Assembly: GCA_914767715.1 (NCBI GenBank)
Contig: OU612066.1
Span: 6,825,001 to 6,889,000, forward strand
DNA length: 64,000 nt
From: Membranipora membranacea
Lineage: Eukaryota; Bryozoa; Gymnolaemata; Cheilostomatida; Membraniporidae
Direction: 5' to 3'
Under the pieces are notes generated by a model that worked only from the letters and a program-made list of their open reading frames with translations, was not told the origin of the DNA and did no database searches. Positions 1 to 11,379 of this stretch are shown here, piece after piece (positions within the stretch are counted from its first letter, which is position 1; each line of letters begins with the position of its first letter). The translations under genes and the position numbers were made by a program.

Positions 1-241
1 ACGGTTGAAATTAAGTTAATATCATCATCATCCACAACTAAAACACACCAAAATCTAGAGCGGGAAATTTCAAGACCAGATAGTGTCACCACAGTGATAA
101 ATACAGAATATACGGATGAAGTGATTTTCGTGTGTGTGTGGAAGAGTGGTGTGATCGGACTAGTAATATATACTCTGTACCTGCTGGGCTCGGGCTCGGA
201 ATCGCAGACGTCTCCACATTTTCACCACTGTCTGACATCAT
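1..241 (-). CDS. 5' coding exons of an unidentified minus-strand gene (partial)
   Basis: I do not recognise this protein. On the minus strand an exon covers 246-181, behind a good acceptor (ctttgttgtag) and before a GTACAG donor. Two adjacent ATGs lie at 241-239 and 238-236. Translation from the first gives MMSDSGENVETSAIPSPSPA, a Ser/Pro-rich start, and ends in phase 1. A second exon begins at 37 after tttttag and continues in frame with VVDDDDINLIST to the window edge. The intron (180-38) is 143 bp. The joined frame and the acidic, low-complexity start look like the beginning of a cytosolic or nuclear protein, but only about 31 codons are visible. The rest lies to the left of the window. 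A plus-strand frame is also open here by chance. Confidence 0.45.
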
Positions 242-246
242 AGACT

Positions 247-1147
247 CTACAACAAAGACAGCAGGCAATTAATTCAACATCTTACCAACATAAGATACAA
301 GTGCTGTAACTTTTAGATATGCATTGCGCAAAGGGTAGCCTAGTAGATACCATAAACCTACTTGGATAGTTACCAGCTAATGTATATCACACTTCAAACA
401 TGTCAGACTTCCTTTGTCGAAAAGCAAAACACTGTTACCATCCAAGAGATAGGCCCTAGACCTGTTCTCATAGCCATATATTACATATTGAATGTTTCAG
501 ATTTCGTATGAGGTTCTGTGTGCACTGCCAAGCCCTGCTTCATAATTATCACAGAAGCGTGGATATTTCTCTTGTGTTATTATTTTAGAGCTAATTGCTA
601 TTGAAGCCCACTGTAATGATAGGTTATCCTAGTCTAGTCACGGCGGCCACTTTTTGTTGTTTTGGTTGTGGCTGCGTGACAAGGGTAAAGATATCCTATT
701 TGAGGGCCTGCAGAAGAAGTTTGAGTAAACAATAGGCCATCTAATAGACTTGTTTAGGATTATCAAAATTTTCTGACTCCATATAATATTCAAATCACAA
801 TATTCAGACAAGTTCCCCTATCATTACAATAAGTGTGTGAACAGAGAGTAGAGAACGCACCACGCACGCTCAGAGGGCCAGAGGTAATCAACCTCTAAAT
901 CTCTTTGAATCACTTGACTGATTGGGTTTAAAGAGCATTAATTTGTATAATTTCTAAGGTGTTGATTGTGAAGGCAAATATTGATTCCATCCGTTTGTTA
1001 ATTGAAGTGATAAATTTGATAGACAGTCTTCAATAAGGATAATGATGATCCTGAATAACTAAAGTGTGCTGACTAATTTTAAGATGAATTAAATCAACCC
1101 AAAGCATGTGGGCGGTTTATGTTTGCAAACTTTAAAGATTTTTTCAG
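247..1147. other. Non-coding stretch between divergent genes
   Basis: This is the region upstream of the minus-strand gene at the left edge. It also lies upstream of, or within an intron of, the plus-strand membrane protein gene. I find no convincing exon with matching splice sites. A CG-containing patch at 640-690 could be promoter sequence, but nothing decides this. Confidence 0.3.
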
Positions 1148-2483
1148 CAGACATCAGTTGCATCGGAGAGTGCATAGGACATTTAGGCAAAGTTAAACTG
1201 CCAAGTATTTGGTCTGATTTGAATGAAAGCAGAGAGAAATACATCATGGCAAGTATGAACAGCTCTGGCGAGTCAAGCGACCTGCTGGGAACTATATCAG
1301 TTTGTAACTTCACATTAAGAGGAAACCAGTACTATCTGTACACATCTGAAAAAAATAATCTCACTTTCACAAAATCAGGTATGGCTTCTTGTTTATAGTC
1401 CAGTAGCATTAATTTGAGACTGCTTTAGAGAATATTCGTGCAATACTTATTGCATGGCAGCCGACGGCTTTGCCAGTCCAATGATAGTTCGAATGGATAA
1501 AAGGTACTATTGAAATTATTGTAGAAGCGACAAGGTTCTGTATGCCACACACTGATGAAACAGACGATGGAGCAGCCTTGTATGTAGCTGTGGTTCTCAT
1601 GATACTCGCGATCGGTATAGCTTTACTTATCGGTATGACTGCGTTCAAAAGGAAACGATATGAGGAGTGGGACAGACAAGGTAAAAAGATATACCAATAA
1701 GATACAAGTTACTTTGACTAAACGACTTGTAAAGTATATGTTGTTCTGAACCAAATGAGTTATATTTATACTTTGAAGAATAAATTCATATTCATGACAC
1801 TATTGATTAACATCTTTCCAGCATTCAAATATGCAAAATCAAAGCAAGGTGTATTGTTTGACCTTGATTTGTTTGGATTGTACTTCCTCGTAAACGTTTT
1901 TTTTACAGCTGGGAATTATTTGACAACAATGTACAAAAGAAGATACCAGAGAGACCGTGAAGCATTGAGAAACAGCATGTCAATTCCTGTCAACATTGCA
2001 AGTAAGATGTTCAGTTCTGACCATATTTCGAGTAATTTCATGTCAATGGATTACTAAAGTTAAAAGCCCTGCAAGGGGATAGCCAAGTTAAATTTATAGC
2101 CTTGATTCCATAGGATAATTCAGATTTCTCTACCGCATACTTCCATAAACAAGCTATTATCTTTCTCTATTAAAGAATCGCTTGCCAAATATGAAGCGTG
2201 TACAAGGAGGTTATCACACCAACTACCTTTGGAGACCATACCACAAAATATGATGAATCGAATGAGAAGCAACTCGTTGCCTTTCACAGGATACCCACAC
2301 TCAGAATGTGACACAGATGATGGTATAACAATGAAACCTATTAACAACATGTGCAATGCCTCTTCATCTGTTAGTTCTGAAAGTAAAGTGCCTTGCACTT
2401 CATCCATCGGATTTGAAAGGCTTCCACTATTGGAAAACGTGTTTCGAGCAGCAACAATTCCTGAAATGGCATCAGAAACCTAA
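1148..2483 (+). CDS. Single-pass membrane protein, 3' exons (family not recognised)
   Basis: Four exons join in frame: 1148-1378 (or from 1151; acceptor cag/cag), 1525-1680, 1909-2001 and 2176-2483, with stop TAA at 2481. All internal junctions are phase 1. The first exon encodes an extracellular-looking segment with Cys residues and four N-glycosylation sequons (NES, NSS, NFT, NLT). The second carries a clear transmembrane helix (LYVAVVLMILAIGIALLIGM) followed by the basic stop-transfer KRKR. The remaining roughly 130 residues form a Ser-rich cytoplasmic tail without a recognisable domain. Extracellular segment, helix and tail suggest a type I receptor-like protein. The 5' exons, including any signal peptide, were not found. 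The frame upstream of 1148 meets a stop at 1090 without an ATG, so an upstream exon is required. The symmetrical phase 1 introns are typical of modular extracellular proteins. Confidence 0.6.
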
Positions 2484-2561
2484 GCAAACTCTAATTTTAT
2501 TTATCTATCAACAGACTGCCCATGTTTACACTGTCATAAGGTGATTTGAACTGTACATAGC

Positions 2562-2567
2562 AATAAA
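2562..2567 (+). other. Poly(A) signal AATAAA for the membrane protein gene
   Basis: AATAAA lies about 80 bp after the stop codon at 2481-2483, which fits a short 3' UTR. Confidence 0.5.
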
Positions 2568-3027
2568 TAGGGCTGGAACAGTGCATGTAATGCAAGAATA
2601 AATTTTCATCATCAGGTGCTTTGACAATATGCCGAATTTTTTCATCACTACAATGTCACTGGTGGCAGAGCTTAATGACCCCGCCATACAATTATCTTGT
2701 TCTTGCACAAGGAAGCCTGATTTTTCCAAAATAATAATTTAGTAAATGTTCTCTTGAATTTATCTAAAATATGCTCCACATTAACTTCATAACGCGGATC
2801 TTGAAAATTGGGTAGCTTTAAAATATGAGGTGAAGTCATTGAATATTCTGGGGTTGGGTGCGATGGCCAGGGATCCCTAATTCCAGGCGAGTGACCACTG
2901 TTCCACACCGATGTGTATTAATGACTAATAATGGAGAGGCATACTCAAGATGTTTTGAACTTTTTTTTATAATTAAATGGTTGTTATTAATTGTACATTT
3001 TATCATGTTTTCAGCTTCATACAGCAC

Positions 3028-3543
3028 TAGCCTGGGCAGGCTGTCGGGGGTGGGTGGGTGGGGAGGGGGGACAGCCTGGGTAAATCCATCGTGACATGAC
3101 ACAGACCTATCTATCATAAATTCAGATTTACGATATAGACTATAACTAACATATATATCTTTGTTAGTTTGACCAAGGAGTAGTCCTTGGTTTGACTTTT
3201 TGATTCTTCTTCTTATTTCATGTGATTCCCTGTTCATTTGGCATGTCATACTGTTTGTAAATCTACTACTTACTTAGGCTTAGCTAGTAGAGACTGGCTG
3301 GAGTGAAGTAAGTTTATTTAAATTCAGTATCGTGATCCACAGGCATCAACACACGGACATCAATTTTGTCTATTAGTCATATTGTGATCACATGACCAGT
3401 AGACCATAGAATAAAATCGGATAACTCTTATTCTAATCTGAATTCACAACTATTGTAACTTATTTTCAAGTTGTCCTCTATTTCCAAATGGATTTACCCA
3501 GGCTGTCCCTCTCCCCATCCAACCCGACAGCCTACCCAGGCTA
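3028..3543 (+). mobile_element. hAT-like MITE, copy 1 (516 bp) with target duplication
   Basis: The ends are long inverted repeats: TAGCCTGGGCAGGCTGTC at the left and its near reverse complement ending GGCTA at the right, each with a G/C-run and GCCTGGGTAAATCCAT inside. The sequence ATACAGCAC flanks both sides (3019-3027 and 3544-3552), an 8-9 bp target duplication. No transposase frame is present. The right half matches, in reverse complement, the interior of the shorter copy at 8079-8340. Small ORFs over this stretch are artefacts of the repeat. Confidence 0.85.
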
Positions 3544-5530
3544 ATACAGCACCATTTTCAAGGAACTGCAGCAAAAGGGTTTCACCTCAAAGGTTCATAG
3601 ACAAGGAATGTGTCAGAGCATAATTGATACTGTATTTGGAATCTCCATGCTTCATTACATATACCCTCCAACTTCTTATCACTCTGCTGCAATCCAGTGT
3701 TGAGAAATAGGCAACACATCTGATGGTTGTATAAACAAAATAATATGGGATATCCCCTAAGCTGTGACCTAGATAGAGGGAGTTCCCTACAGGTCACGTG
3801 ACACATTGCGTTGAAAAGCATGAAGTGCTTTAGTATTCTCGTATCTAATCAAGCTCTTGATCTAGACTTACAACTTCTAAACCCTTACATGAGCTCATAC
3901 AGATGTGTGTTAGGAGTGTCTCCAGCCAGCTATAAAAGCATCTGATTCAAGAAATTACTATAATTAGCTCACATAATGATCATCCCACATAATCATTGAA
4001 CTCTATCGACGTCATCAAATTTTCAGAGTTACCTCCACCTAACTCCAAATTCTTTTTCCACACTATTTTGAACAAGTTCTAGAATATGATACTGATAGCC
4101 TTGCAAAATGGTAGACAGATGTAATTCAGCATGGAAATTCCAAATCTGGCATCCATTATGCTCTGAACACAGTCCTTGTCTATGAAATCTTAAGCGTTGC
4201 AAGCAGGGTCATTTGGTATTTTTGGCTGGTTGGATCATTACAAATGAGATGCTAACTTTTTGCACACGATTGGTCCTTGAAATGATCAGTGGGCCTAAGC
4301 TGATTTGTGCCCCTTCAAAGATTTATAATGCATTTCCATCTTTTGCGCTAAGACTTTCTTTTTAGGTTTATCATAATCATATTATTACATCAATAGAATA
4401 TTAATTTTATGCTCTATATTGATTGTGATTTCCCTCAAAATCGTTCTGCGCAATAAAAGTGTCATATAGAAAACTCCATAAATATCGGGAATTTAGGGTG
4501 GGGTATCAAAATTCTAAAAGAGCTTAATACACAGAATTGTTTGTCACGACAAAGAATTTTACAAGACAACTTAGGAGACAGTTTGTAGATATATTATCGT
4601 CAAGTGGCTATCCAGCTGGATGAATAGCTGAATTTCCTACTATAACTTCCAACCATTGCTGTCACTGCTGCAACAACCTATCAGTTCATTATAATATCTG
4701 CTGTCAGAATGCCGTACGACCGGTTTTCAGCAGTAATATAGTATGCTGTTTTGAGCAGTGGGATCGGGTTGGGTTCAATTCGTGCACATGCATAAACACA
4801 GTTGAATAAAATTTTTTCAATGATACTTTTATCAACCATTATATGTATAAGTGCACATACATGTACGTACATTGCTTTCATCTATTGAGATTATCATTGT
4901 ACATAAATACTCGGCCAGTGAGTGGGATGGAAAATTGCCCCAACTGACAAGGACATATATAATGTTTGAATATTTATTCAGAAAGTGCATTATAAGAATT
5001 CATTACAAAAAATTATGGTGCTCTGAATGGGCACTAAAACCGTTGACGGTTGTTGTAAGTTGTGTGATAGGTGCTGTACGGAGTATGGGACATGTCTCAC
5101 AGCACTCAAACTGAATAGTCTTTTTACCCGATTTCGAGAAGGGACAACAACGTCTCTCAATGGCTTGTTTGCAAGAGTTGACAAGTTTTGCTGGTTTTAT
5201 GGTGGGTAGGTGTCATCAGCAGTTTGTTGGGTTACCCTGGTTTTCTGGGTGAACCGGGATGGTCTCAGTTTTCTTCAATCGGGTGGTCGCCACTCTAGTC
5301 GTGGCTCTCATGCATAGACTAACACACCGCAGCGTTTCTTTTTTATCACCATTTTTATCAATTAGCATTTAGGTTTTGCAGAAAGCTTATACAAAAAAAA
5401 TGATTAGTGAAGTGCCAGTGGGGTGAAGCCAGGGAGAATTCTCTCTGGTGAAGCTCTGTCCATCATCTTCTATCAATATAACCCCGCCCATCCCGTGCTG
5501 CATTTGAGCGAACCAGGGAGAATGAAAGCA

Positions 5531-5635
5531 TGGGCCCAGGGGACTTGCATGTCTTTACTTTGCCAATGTCCACTAGTTGGGTGGTTGATAGTGGAAATTG
5601 GCAAAATAAAGACATGTAAGTCCCAGGGGCCCATG
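5531..5635. repeat. Hairpin-forming inverted repeat of a dispersed family
   Basis: Two arms of about 47 bp, beginning CATGGGCCC and running through GACTTGCATGTCTTTACTTT and TTTGCCAATGTCCACTA, face each other across a spacer of about 12-20 bp. The right arm is the near-perfect reverse complement. A single-arm relative lies at 10890-10930, and a short GGGGCCCATGG piece recurs at 5764-5773. This looks like a non-autonomous foldback element. Target duplications were not resolved. Confidence 0.6.
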
Positions 5636-6321
5636 AATGAAAGGGGAGAATTATATGTGGGTGAGTGAACCCCTTCCATTCTCCCTGTGTGAAAGAAATC
5701 CAAAAACTAATGAACCAATAACTACTAGGTAACTTTACAAGAACTAGCCTAGGGGTTGGTTCCAGGGGCCCATGGTTGATCGGTGTAAACAAGGAGTCTA
5801 AGAAGTCTAACTCCTTGGTGTGAATGAATGAATGAAATTCTTCTCCTCGATTGAATACTTTAAGGAGCTGAGTCTGTCTAACTAGTGACTGTATTGTTGA
5901 TTGGCCTATAGCTTCTATGGGGATTTATTTAGCTAGTTATGTGGACAAATGCATGAAAATGTATTTGTTCTTTCAAGGGTATAGTTTGCACTTATCCATT
6001 CAACAGGGAACTCGCCCGATAGAAAAAAAGTTCAAGCAGACATGTGAAGAAAGTTTTTGAAATAAACCTGTGTTGAATCACTAGAATAACCTTATAATCC
6101 TCAAATCATTGAGTGTGGTATCAAATACCCTCATAATGTTATGTTGATAAGAAAATTGGCTAAGCACTGAAATAATATTTGGCGACACAGCAATATCAAA
6201 CACAGCCATTCAGTTCTGCAAAAATATATTGAGCATCACAATTCTACTTCAATTATTTAGCCCAAGCCAAGTATCATATTTTCCTTCATTTACTTTTTCT
6301 CTGTATTGAAAGAGGCTGACT

Positions 6322-9300
6322 ATGGCAAATAAATGGAACCTGCCCATCACTGATAGAAGAAGAGTGCTGGTAAGTAGTAAAACATTTAATAATCAACTTT
6401 CTAATCTTTGTTTGATTGAACTTATTATAAATTTAATTATTATTTATCATATATATATGAATATATATATATATGATTATTACTTACTTACTACTATTGG
6501 TAATTACCTACAATAAGCATTACTATTACCCTTAACTCTCCACCTAACTAGTTACTGTTAGTTGCTACCAGTACCAATATAGGCAACTGATTCGATTGAT
6601 ACCTATCCCCACCACCATTGCATTCAACTCAATTCATGATTTAACTACAATAGTTCCTCTGCTGATGCTTAGTTATTGCAGTCAGCTGGGTCATAGAAGC
6701 AATTTTCATATCATCAGCACGGTGTAGAGTCAGATTGTACATCTTTTGGAAGCGCAGTGAAAATTGTTCGCAGTAAGGCCATCTAGTTTATTTATGTCTA
6801 GCATGCTAAAATTTGTCTTATTCTGACATCTAACTCCTTGATGCAACTCACCTTTTTTTTTGAGCACTCAGTTCTATGTAAAAGTACAGAAAACCTGCTG
6901 TGCTACGTAAATGTAGGAGATTATTTCCAATCACATACTTTGTTGATTCCATACTACTCAAAATTGTTATAATCAATCAATATACTCGTATCGCCAGTCG
7001 TTTGAAATATCCATAGTATTGACTACAGTGAGATGCTGCTGCTGCTGTTGGTAATAATCCAAACCTGACTTGACCGTAGAAACATATTTTATTTCAGCAA
7101 TGGGGAACTTTCGCTAGAACCTGGTGGATATATGACGCTAATCACCAATGTCCTTTCAAAACTGCACCAAAATTATGTCTTTATCTCCGCGGAATGCACA
7201 AGCCTATATATCATCCAATCGGTAAGTGATTGCCGCAAGACGCATAAAACTGCGGTAGAATGTTTCATGCTTGCTCCGATCAACAGCAGATCACTCTCCT
7301 AATCTAGTATATTCCTAAGTGGATTTCATGTCAATTTTTTCACAAAATTGACTGTTAGTATTACCCGCTGTTGAGATTACCAATAGGCCTACCATGTTTA
7401 GTCATTTATTGTTTTAAAAATAATATAATAATTTTGAAAGGTGATCTTGGTGACCATGTAGTAGTTGTGAATACAAAACACATAAGTATGCCTGATCGTT
7501 TCTGGAGAGGGTGGAGACATTTTAGCCACAAAGGCTATGCTGGAAGTTTTAAAAGCGAAAGAGCATGGCAAGTTCACCGTCAGGACCCAACAGAGGTAAA
7601 ACATAAAATAAAATACATCTATATTTATATTGTTTGATTGTTGCTTCAGTGTCAGACTCACAACATGATCATCTTTTATCCACCATTGATGTTTGAAAGA
7701 TCTGTTTATTTATTGTTCAATGCTCACTTCATGGTTGTTTTGCAATGAACAAACTGATTTTTCAGGTTTTACGAAAGCAGATATACGCTACATTACCTGG
7801 TGTCTGGTCTCGGAAAAGTTGGATGTGCAGGTTACATCTCTACCCAGAGTTGGTGAGTTTTGCACCAGAATTCAAAACATTAAAATCGAGAGCATCAGTA
7901 ATCTCGCTAAATGTTTCCAGGTAGCTTCCTCCAGAACAATTTTCTATCATCGTCAATTTGTCCAGATCGCGCTGCATCCTGTCAATTTGGATGTACCGTA
8001 TACTTAATAGTGATCATTATAAGGTCAATGGGTTTCCACTTAAATATAGGAGTGGAGTTTCTCACCATTATGTCCTGTTAGACTGGGCAGGCGGTGGGGA
8101 GGGGGGGGCAGCCTGGGTAAATCCATTTCGTAAGAGAGGACAACTCATAAACGAATTGCAATAGTTTCGAATTCGGAATAAAATAAGAGTTGACCGATTT
8201 TATTCTATGGTCTATTGGTCATGTTAGCACAATATAGAAATATACTAAGTTGATGTCTGTCTATCGATGTCTATTGATCACGATGCTGAATTTACCCAGG
8301 CTGCCCACCCACCCCCGAAACGCCAGACTGCCCAGGCTAGTGTCCTGTCACACTCTGGATTTTATTGCTTTGCCAAAGCAATGACTTTTGGATGGTTTAT
8401 AACTTGTATCAATTTATTCCTATACAACCTGTAGATAGATTATCAAATGTTTGTCAATAATACCTGATACTCGGTATTAAATATGCTTTACTTAGGAAAT
8501 ACCCGAGGACATTATGAACAATATATCAGGACAAATAAGACAAGTGATGCCTGTACCAAAATCTCACAGTGAATACTCTAAAGAAGATCATGAAGACTTC
8601 CCCCGTCTATTTGAATGGTATGTATCATGTCCATAAGCGTGTTCAGAAGCATTATGTGTAGGAATTGTGGAAAGAGGCTACTGTAAACAGAGATTACATC
8701 CCACCTTCCCTGCTGTAGATATTTTGTGAAGAATGATACAAGGAGTTGTCGTGCTTTGAAAAGTGGGCAGATAACTCCCAATGACCAGTTATGTTCAAAA
8801 CAAGGTTATACTATAACTCTATGAGCAGGTGGTCTTCATTGTTGACAATAAGGCCATCCCAGGCCGTCACAGCTCCGCCAAACATCTTCTCTACTCATAA
8901 TGTATCACCATTTACGCATAATAAAAATCAGGAGTCAATAGACAAAAACCAACATGTTCTGTGAAAAGTAAATTTGTTACTTATAATCGATGTAAAATCC
9001 CATGCACAGTTGAGAGCTACTGTGTACGGGATTATACAATGAATTTTCTTCCACAAGTTCATGTCAGATATTGCCTAATATCAGATGGTGCTACTCAGAT
9101 AGATCCAAATCTATCTGAATAATTCCCATTTGGCTCAGTAATGACTAAAAAGTACTGTAAAGATCTATCCCTTATGTCATCATCAATCTAGACATGGTAA
9201 TGAGAATAAAAAATAAAAATAGCACCTGCCAAAATGATATCATAACAAATATTTATTTGCCAAAATTGCGAATGATTTAAAATGTGTACATCTTATTTCA

Positions 9301-9692
9301 CACAGTTCATTTTATCGATATGGACTTGGCTCACGATTTCGTAAAATGCGGAGAGTCGTCTTATGGAAACTTCAAGCATCCTTTGCTTCCTACAAGCCCC
9401 ACCATCAACTCATTCTATTTTGAGATACCGTAAGATGGCGGTTAGCACGCTTGATAGTCATCGCTAGGCCGTTGATGCCGCAGTTCGAGTTCGCAGTTGG
9501 GTTCGAGTCTCACTAGGGAGCATGATCAATAGATTGTTCCAGTCTCCAGCAATCTCAGTTGTATATACTACCTATATAATAATCAATTTTTCGTGTTTTA
9601 GGCCTGATGACTACAGAATCAGAGAAGGGAAAAGTTTTGAAAAGCTTCACGAATACATTACTGAGGATCATCAGGGTAAAAATAAAGACTAG
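6322..9692 (+). CDS. MRPL13: Mitochondrial ribosomal protein L13 (uL13m)
   Basis: This is a component of the mitochondrial large ribosomal subunit, homologous to bacterial L13. Six exons join without a frame error: 6322-6369, 7098-7221, 7441-7595, 7766-7852, 8496-8617 and 9602-9692, giving 208 aa and stop TAG. All junctions are GT-AG. Family landmarks in order are QWGTFARTWWIYDA near the N-terminus, LRGMHKPIYHPIGD, GDHVVVVNTKHISMP (the conserved L13 core strand), HKGYAGSF, then YPELEIPEDIMNNI, FPRLFEWPDDYR and a short charged tail. The length is slightly above that of vertebrate orthologues (about 178 aa), mostly in the C-terminal tail. The start ATG is the first in frame, and the MANKWNLP N-terminus matches the expected position relative to the FAR motif. 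Introns hold an hAT-like MITE copy (8079-8340) and a SINE-like piece (9436-9520). AATAAA follows at 9737. Confidence 0.95.
8079..8340 (-). mobile_element. hAT-like MITE, copy 2 (262 bp) in MRPL13 intron 4
   Basis: It has the same terminal repeats as the element at 3028-3543 (TAGACTGGGCAGGC at the left, GCCCAGGCTAG at the right). The 8-bp duplication TGTCCTGT lies at 8071-8078 and 8341-8348. Its interior aligns with the reverse complement of the right half of copy 1, sharing for example CGATTTTATTCTATGGTCTA. It lacks about 250 bp present in copy 1, so it is an internal-deletion derivative. It lies inside an intron and does not touch coding sequence. Confidence 0.85.
9436..9520 (+). repeat. tRNA-derived SINE-like fragment in MRPL13 intron 5
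   Basis: The A-box-like TGGCGGTTAGCACGC is followed about 50 bp later by the B-box-like GGTTCGAGTCT (9500-9510), the spacing of a pol III internal promoter. Acceptor stem pairing is absent, so this is not a functional tRNA. It is probably a SINE head or a tRNA relic. Confidence 0.45.
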
Positions 9693-9736
9693 TAGTAGGT
9701 TGTTTTCATTTTTTTCACACTTAAATATTGTTCACA

Positions 9737-9742
9737 AATAAA
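9737..9742 (+). other. Poly(A) signal AATAAA for MRPL13
   Basis: The hexamer lies 45 bp after the MRPL13 stop codon. Confidence 0.5.
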
Positions 9743-11379
9743 TCTTTGTACATAAGTTGACAAAAAACAACTTCATTCAATACTAAATTAAGGAAGCTTC
9801 ATTCAATGGTAGATAAAAGAGGATATGATGTTTAATGCTCTGTAGTTTGAGGGCACAAGATCAGAATTATAATCAAATCCCCTTTTTGATTTATAGTCCC
9901 ACTTTGAACCTAATAATGGATATGCCTGGCCAGTGATGATTCGATAAGGAATGCCTCATGTCAGTTAAGAGACCTTGGTCATTGTTTATTCATTTGATTA
10001 TCAACCGTTGTCATTAATGGCCAATAATGGAACTGTGCTAACACCGACTAGCCTCTGATTGTTGTGGAATGATGTGGTTTATAAGGAATTAAGTTAAGTA
10101 AATCTTCATTCGAGTAATTGATTGTTTTGTTATAGTAGATGATTTGCAATTTTGAGCCATAATTGTAGAGGATGGACAAGTCCTGCTTTGATCTAGGCCT
10201 ATCAGTGAACATCATGGGTCGCTTTATCAATGACCTATACCAAACAAGGATGTTAGGGGATGATATATATATATACTTTTATTGTCAGCAACAATTCATT
10301 ATTTCAAATGTTTTTCATGATGTGACATAAATGGCAAAAAAGAAAAATGATATCAGTCTTACTTTCTGATAGTGTGCAAGAAAGATGGAAGTGATCAGAC
10401 TTTAGCCACAGGAATGAAAGTCAGTTCAGTTTTAGTCTAGTTTTACCTAGTTTTTACCACCCTCCCTGGTTTTACCCTCAGGCAACAAACAATAAACATG
10501 ATGTGTTGGTTGTCCTCACCTGATAAATAGATTTTGTTAAGCCAGCTTTGCTGATATCTGATTGGTCTGTTATTAGCATGATGACCTAAACATTGGTCGG
10601 GAATGTTGTGATTTCCCTAACTTTGTTTTATTATCATGATGTTGGAAACTCCTCTAGCAGAAGTAATCCAGTTTCAAAAGAAATAAAATAGATTGCAGCC
10701 TAGATAGACAGGCAAAACTGTCACAGGTCTAAAGCCTCACACTTCACGCCTTCCTCCCCTCAAATGCAAATCTCAGCATATTCTTACACTACCACTAGAG
10801 GGTGAGTACTGAATATAATAAAGTAAGAGCAATAATCATAACAAGTTAGTAATAACTTAGGTCAATCAATCATCAATGGGGTGAGCACAAGGCATTGGGC
10901 CCCTGGAACTTGCATGCCTCTACTTTGCCAATGTCCAATAGTAACTGCCAAAAACACCTTCTTTACTGGTAGACCTGGGTCATTGACAAAAGGGTTGGCA
11001 CCAAAAGCCCATCACTGTATGTTGTGTTGTGTAGGCCTAAGATAGATAGATAGGACTACTCAATGCAACCTAGAAAGGGCTATGCTAAGCTGTTACCAGC
11101 ATTCCATATTTATTTCCTGCTCTCAGGGTCTTATTTATACCAAACCTAACCAAAGAGTACATTGGTTGTTGTGATAGTTGGTGCTGTCAGAAGTTGGGCG
11201 AAAAAAGACGCCTCATGTAAAGGAAGCCAATGAGGGAGTTCATCGATATAACACTCCAATCACTCAACAACATGAGTAGGTGAACTTCATAAAGGTTTGT
11301 TACCATTTGATACTATGTATGTTATACTTTTGACAGGAAAAGTTTTTGAGAAGAACTGACTTGAGCTAACGTATCAATC
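9743..11379. other. Intergenic region upstream of the thioester protein gene
   Basis: No exon was found. It contains a single-arm copy of the 5531 hairpin repeat family (GGGCCCCTGGAACTTGCATG at about 10897) and a short TA run near 10265. The promoter of the downstream gene should lie in the last part, but I see no decisive element. Confidence 0.4.
10890..10930 (+). repeat. Single-arm copy of the 5531 hairpin repeat family
   Basis: This stretch shares GGGCCC, CTTGCATG and TTTGCCAATGTCCA with the left arm of the inverted repeat at 5531-5635. No opposing arm is visible close by. Confidence 0.5.

Larger units (their letters stand above)
2568..6321. other. Intergenic region with repeats
   Basis: No exon with supporting splice sites was found here. 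Besides the MITE at 3028-3543 it contains a hairpin repeat around 5531-5635. The rest looks like unique AT-rich spacer ahead of the L13 gene. Confidence 0.5.

Noticed and set aside
1-243. Plus-strand frame 1 open over about 80 codons at the left edge
   Set aside because: It has no start or splice support and a low-complexity translation. The minus strand has well-formed exon borders over the same bases.
2836-3249. ORFs of 137 and 78 codons on both strands
   Set aside because: They arise from the G/C-rich terminal repeat of the MITE and have no family or splice support.
5423-5792. Overlapping ORFs on both strands, up to 109 codons
   Set aside because: They lie over the hairpin repeat, and the similar translations on both strands come from the palindrome.
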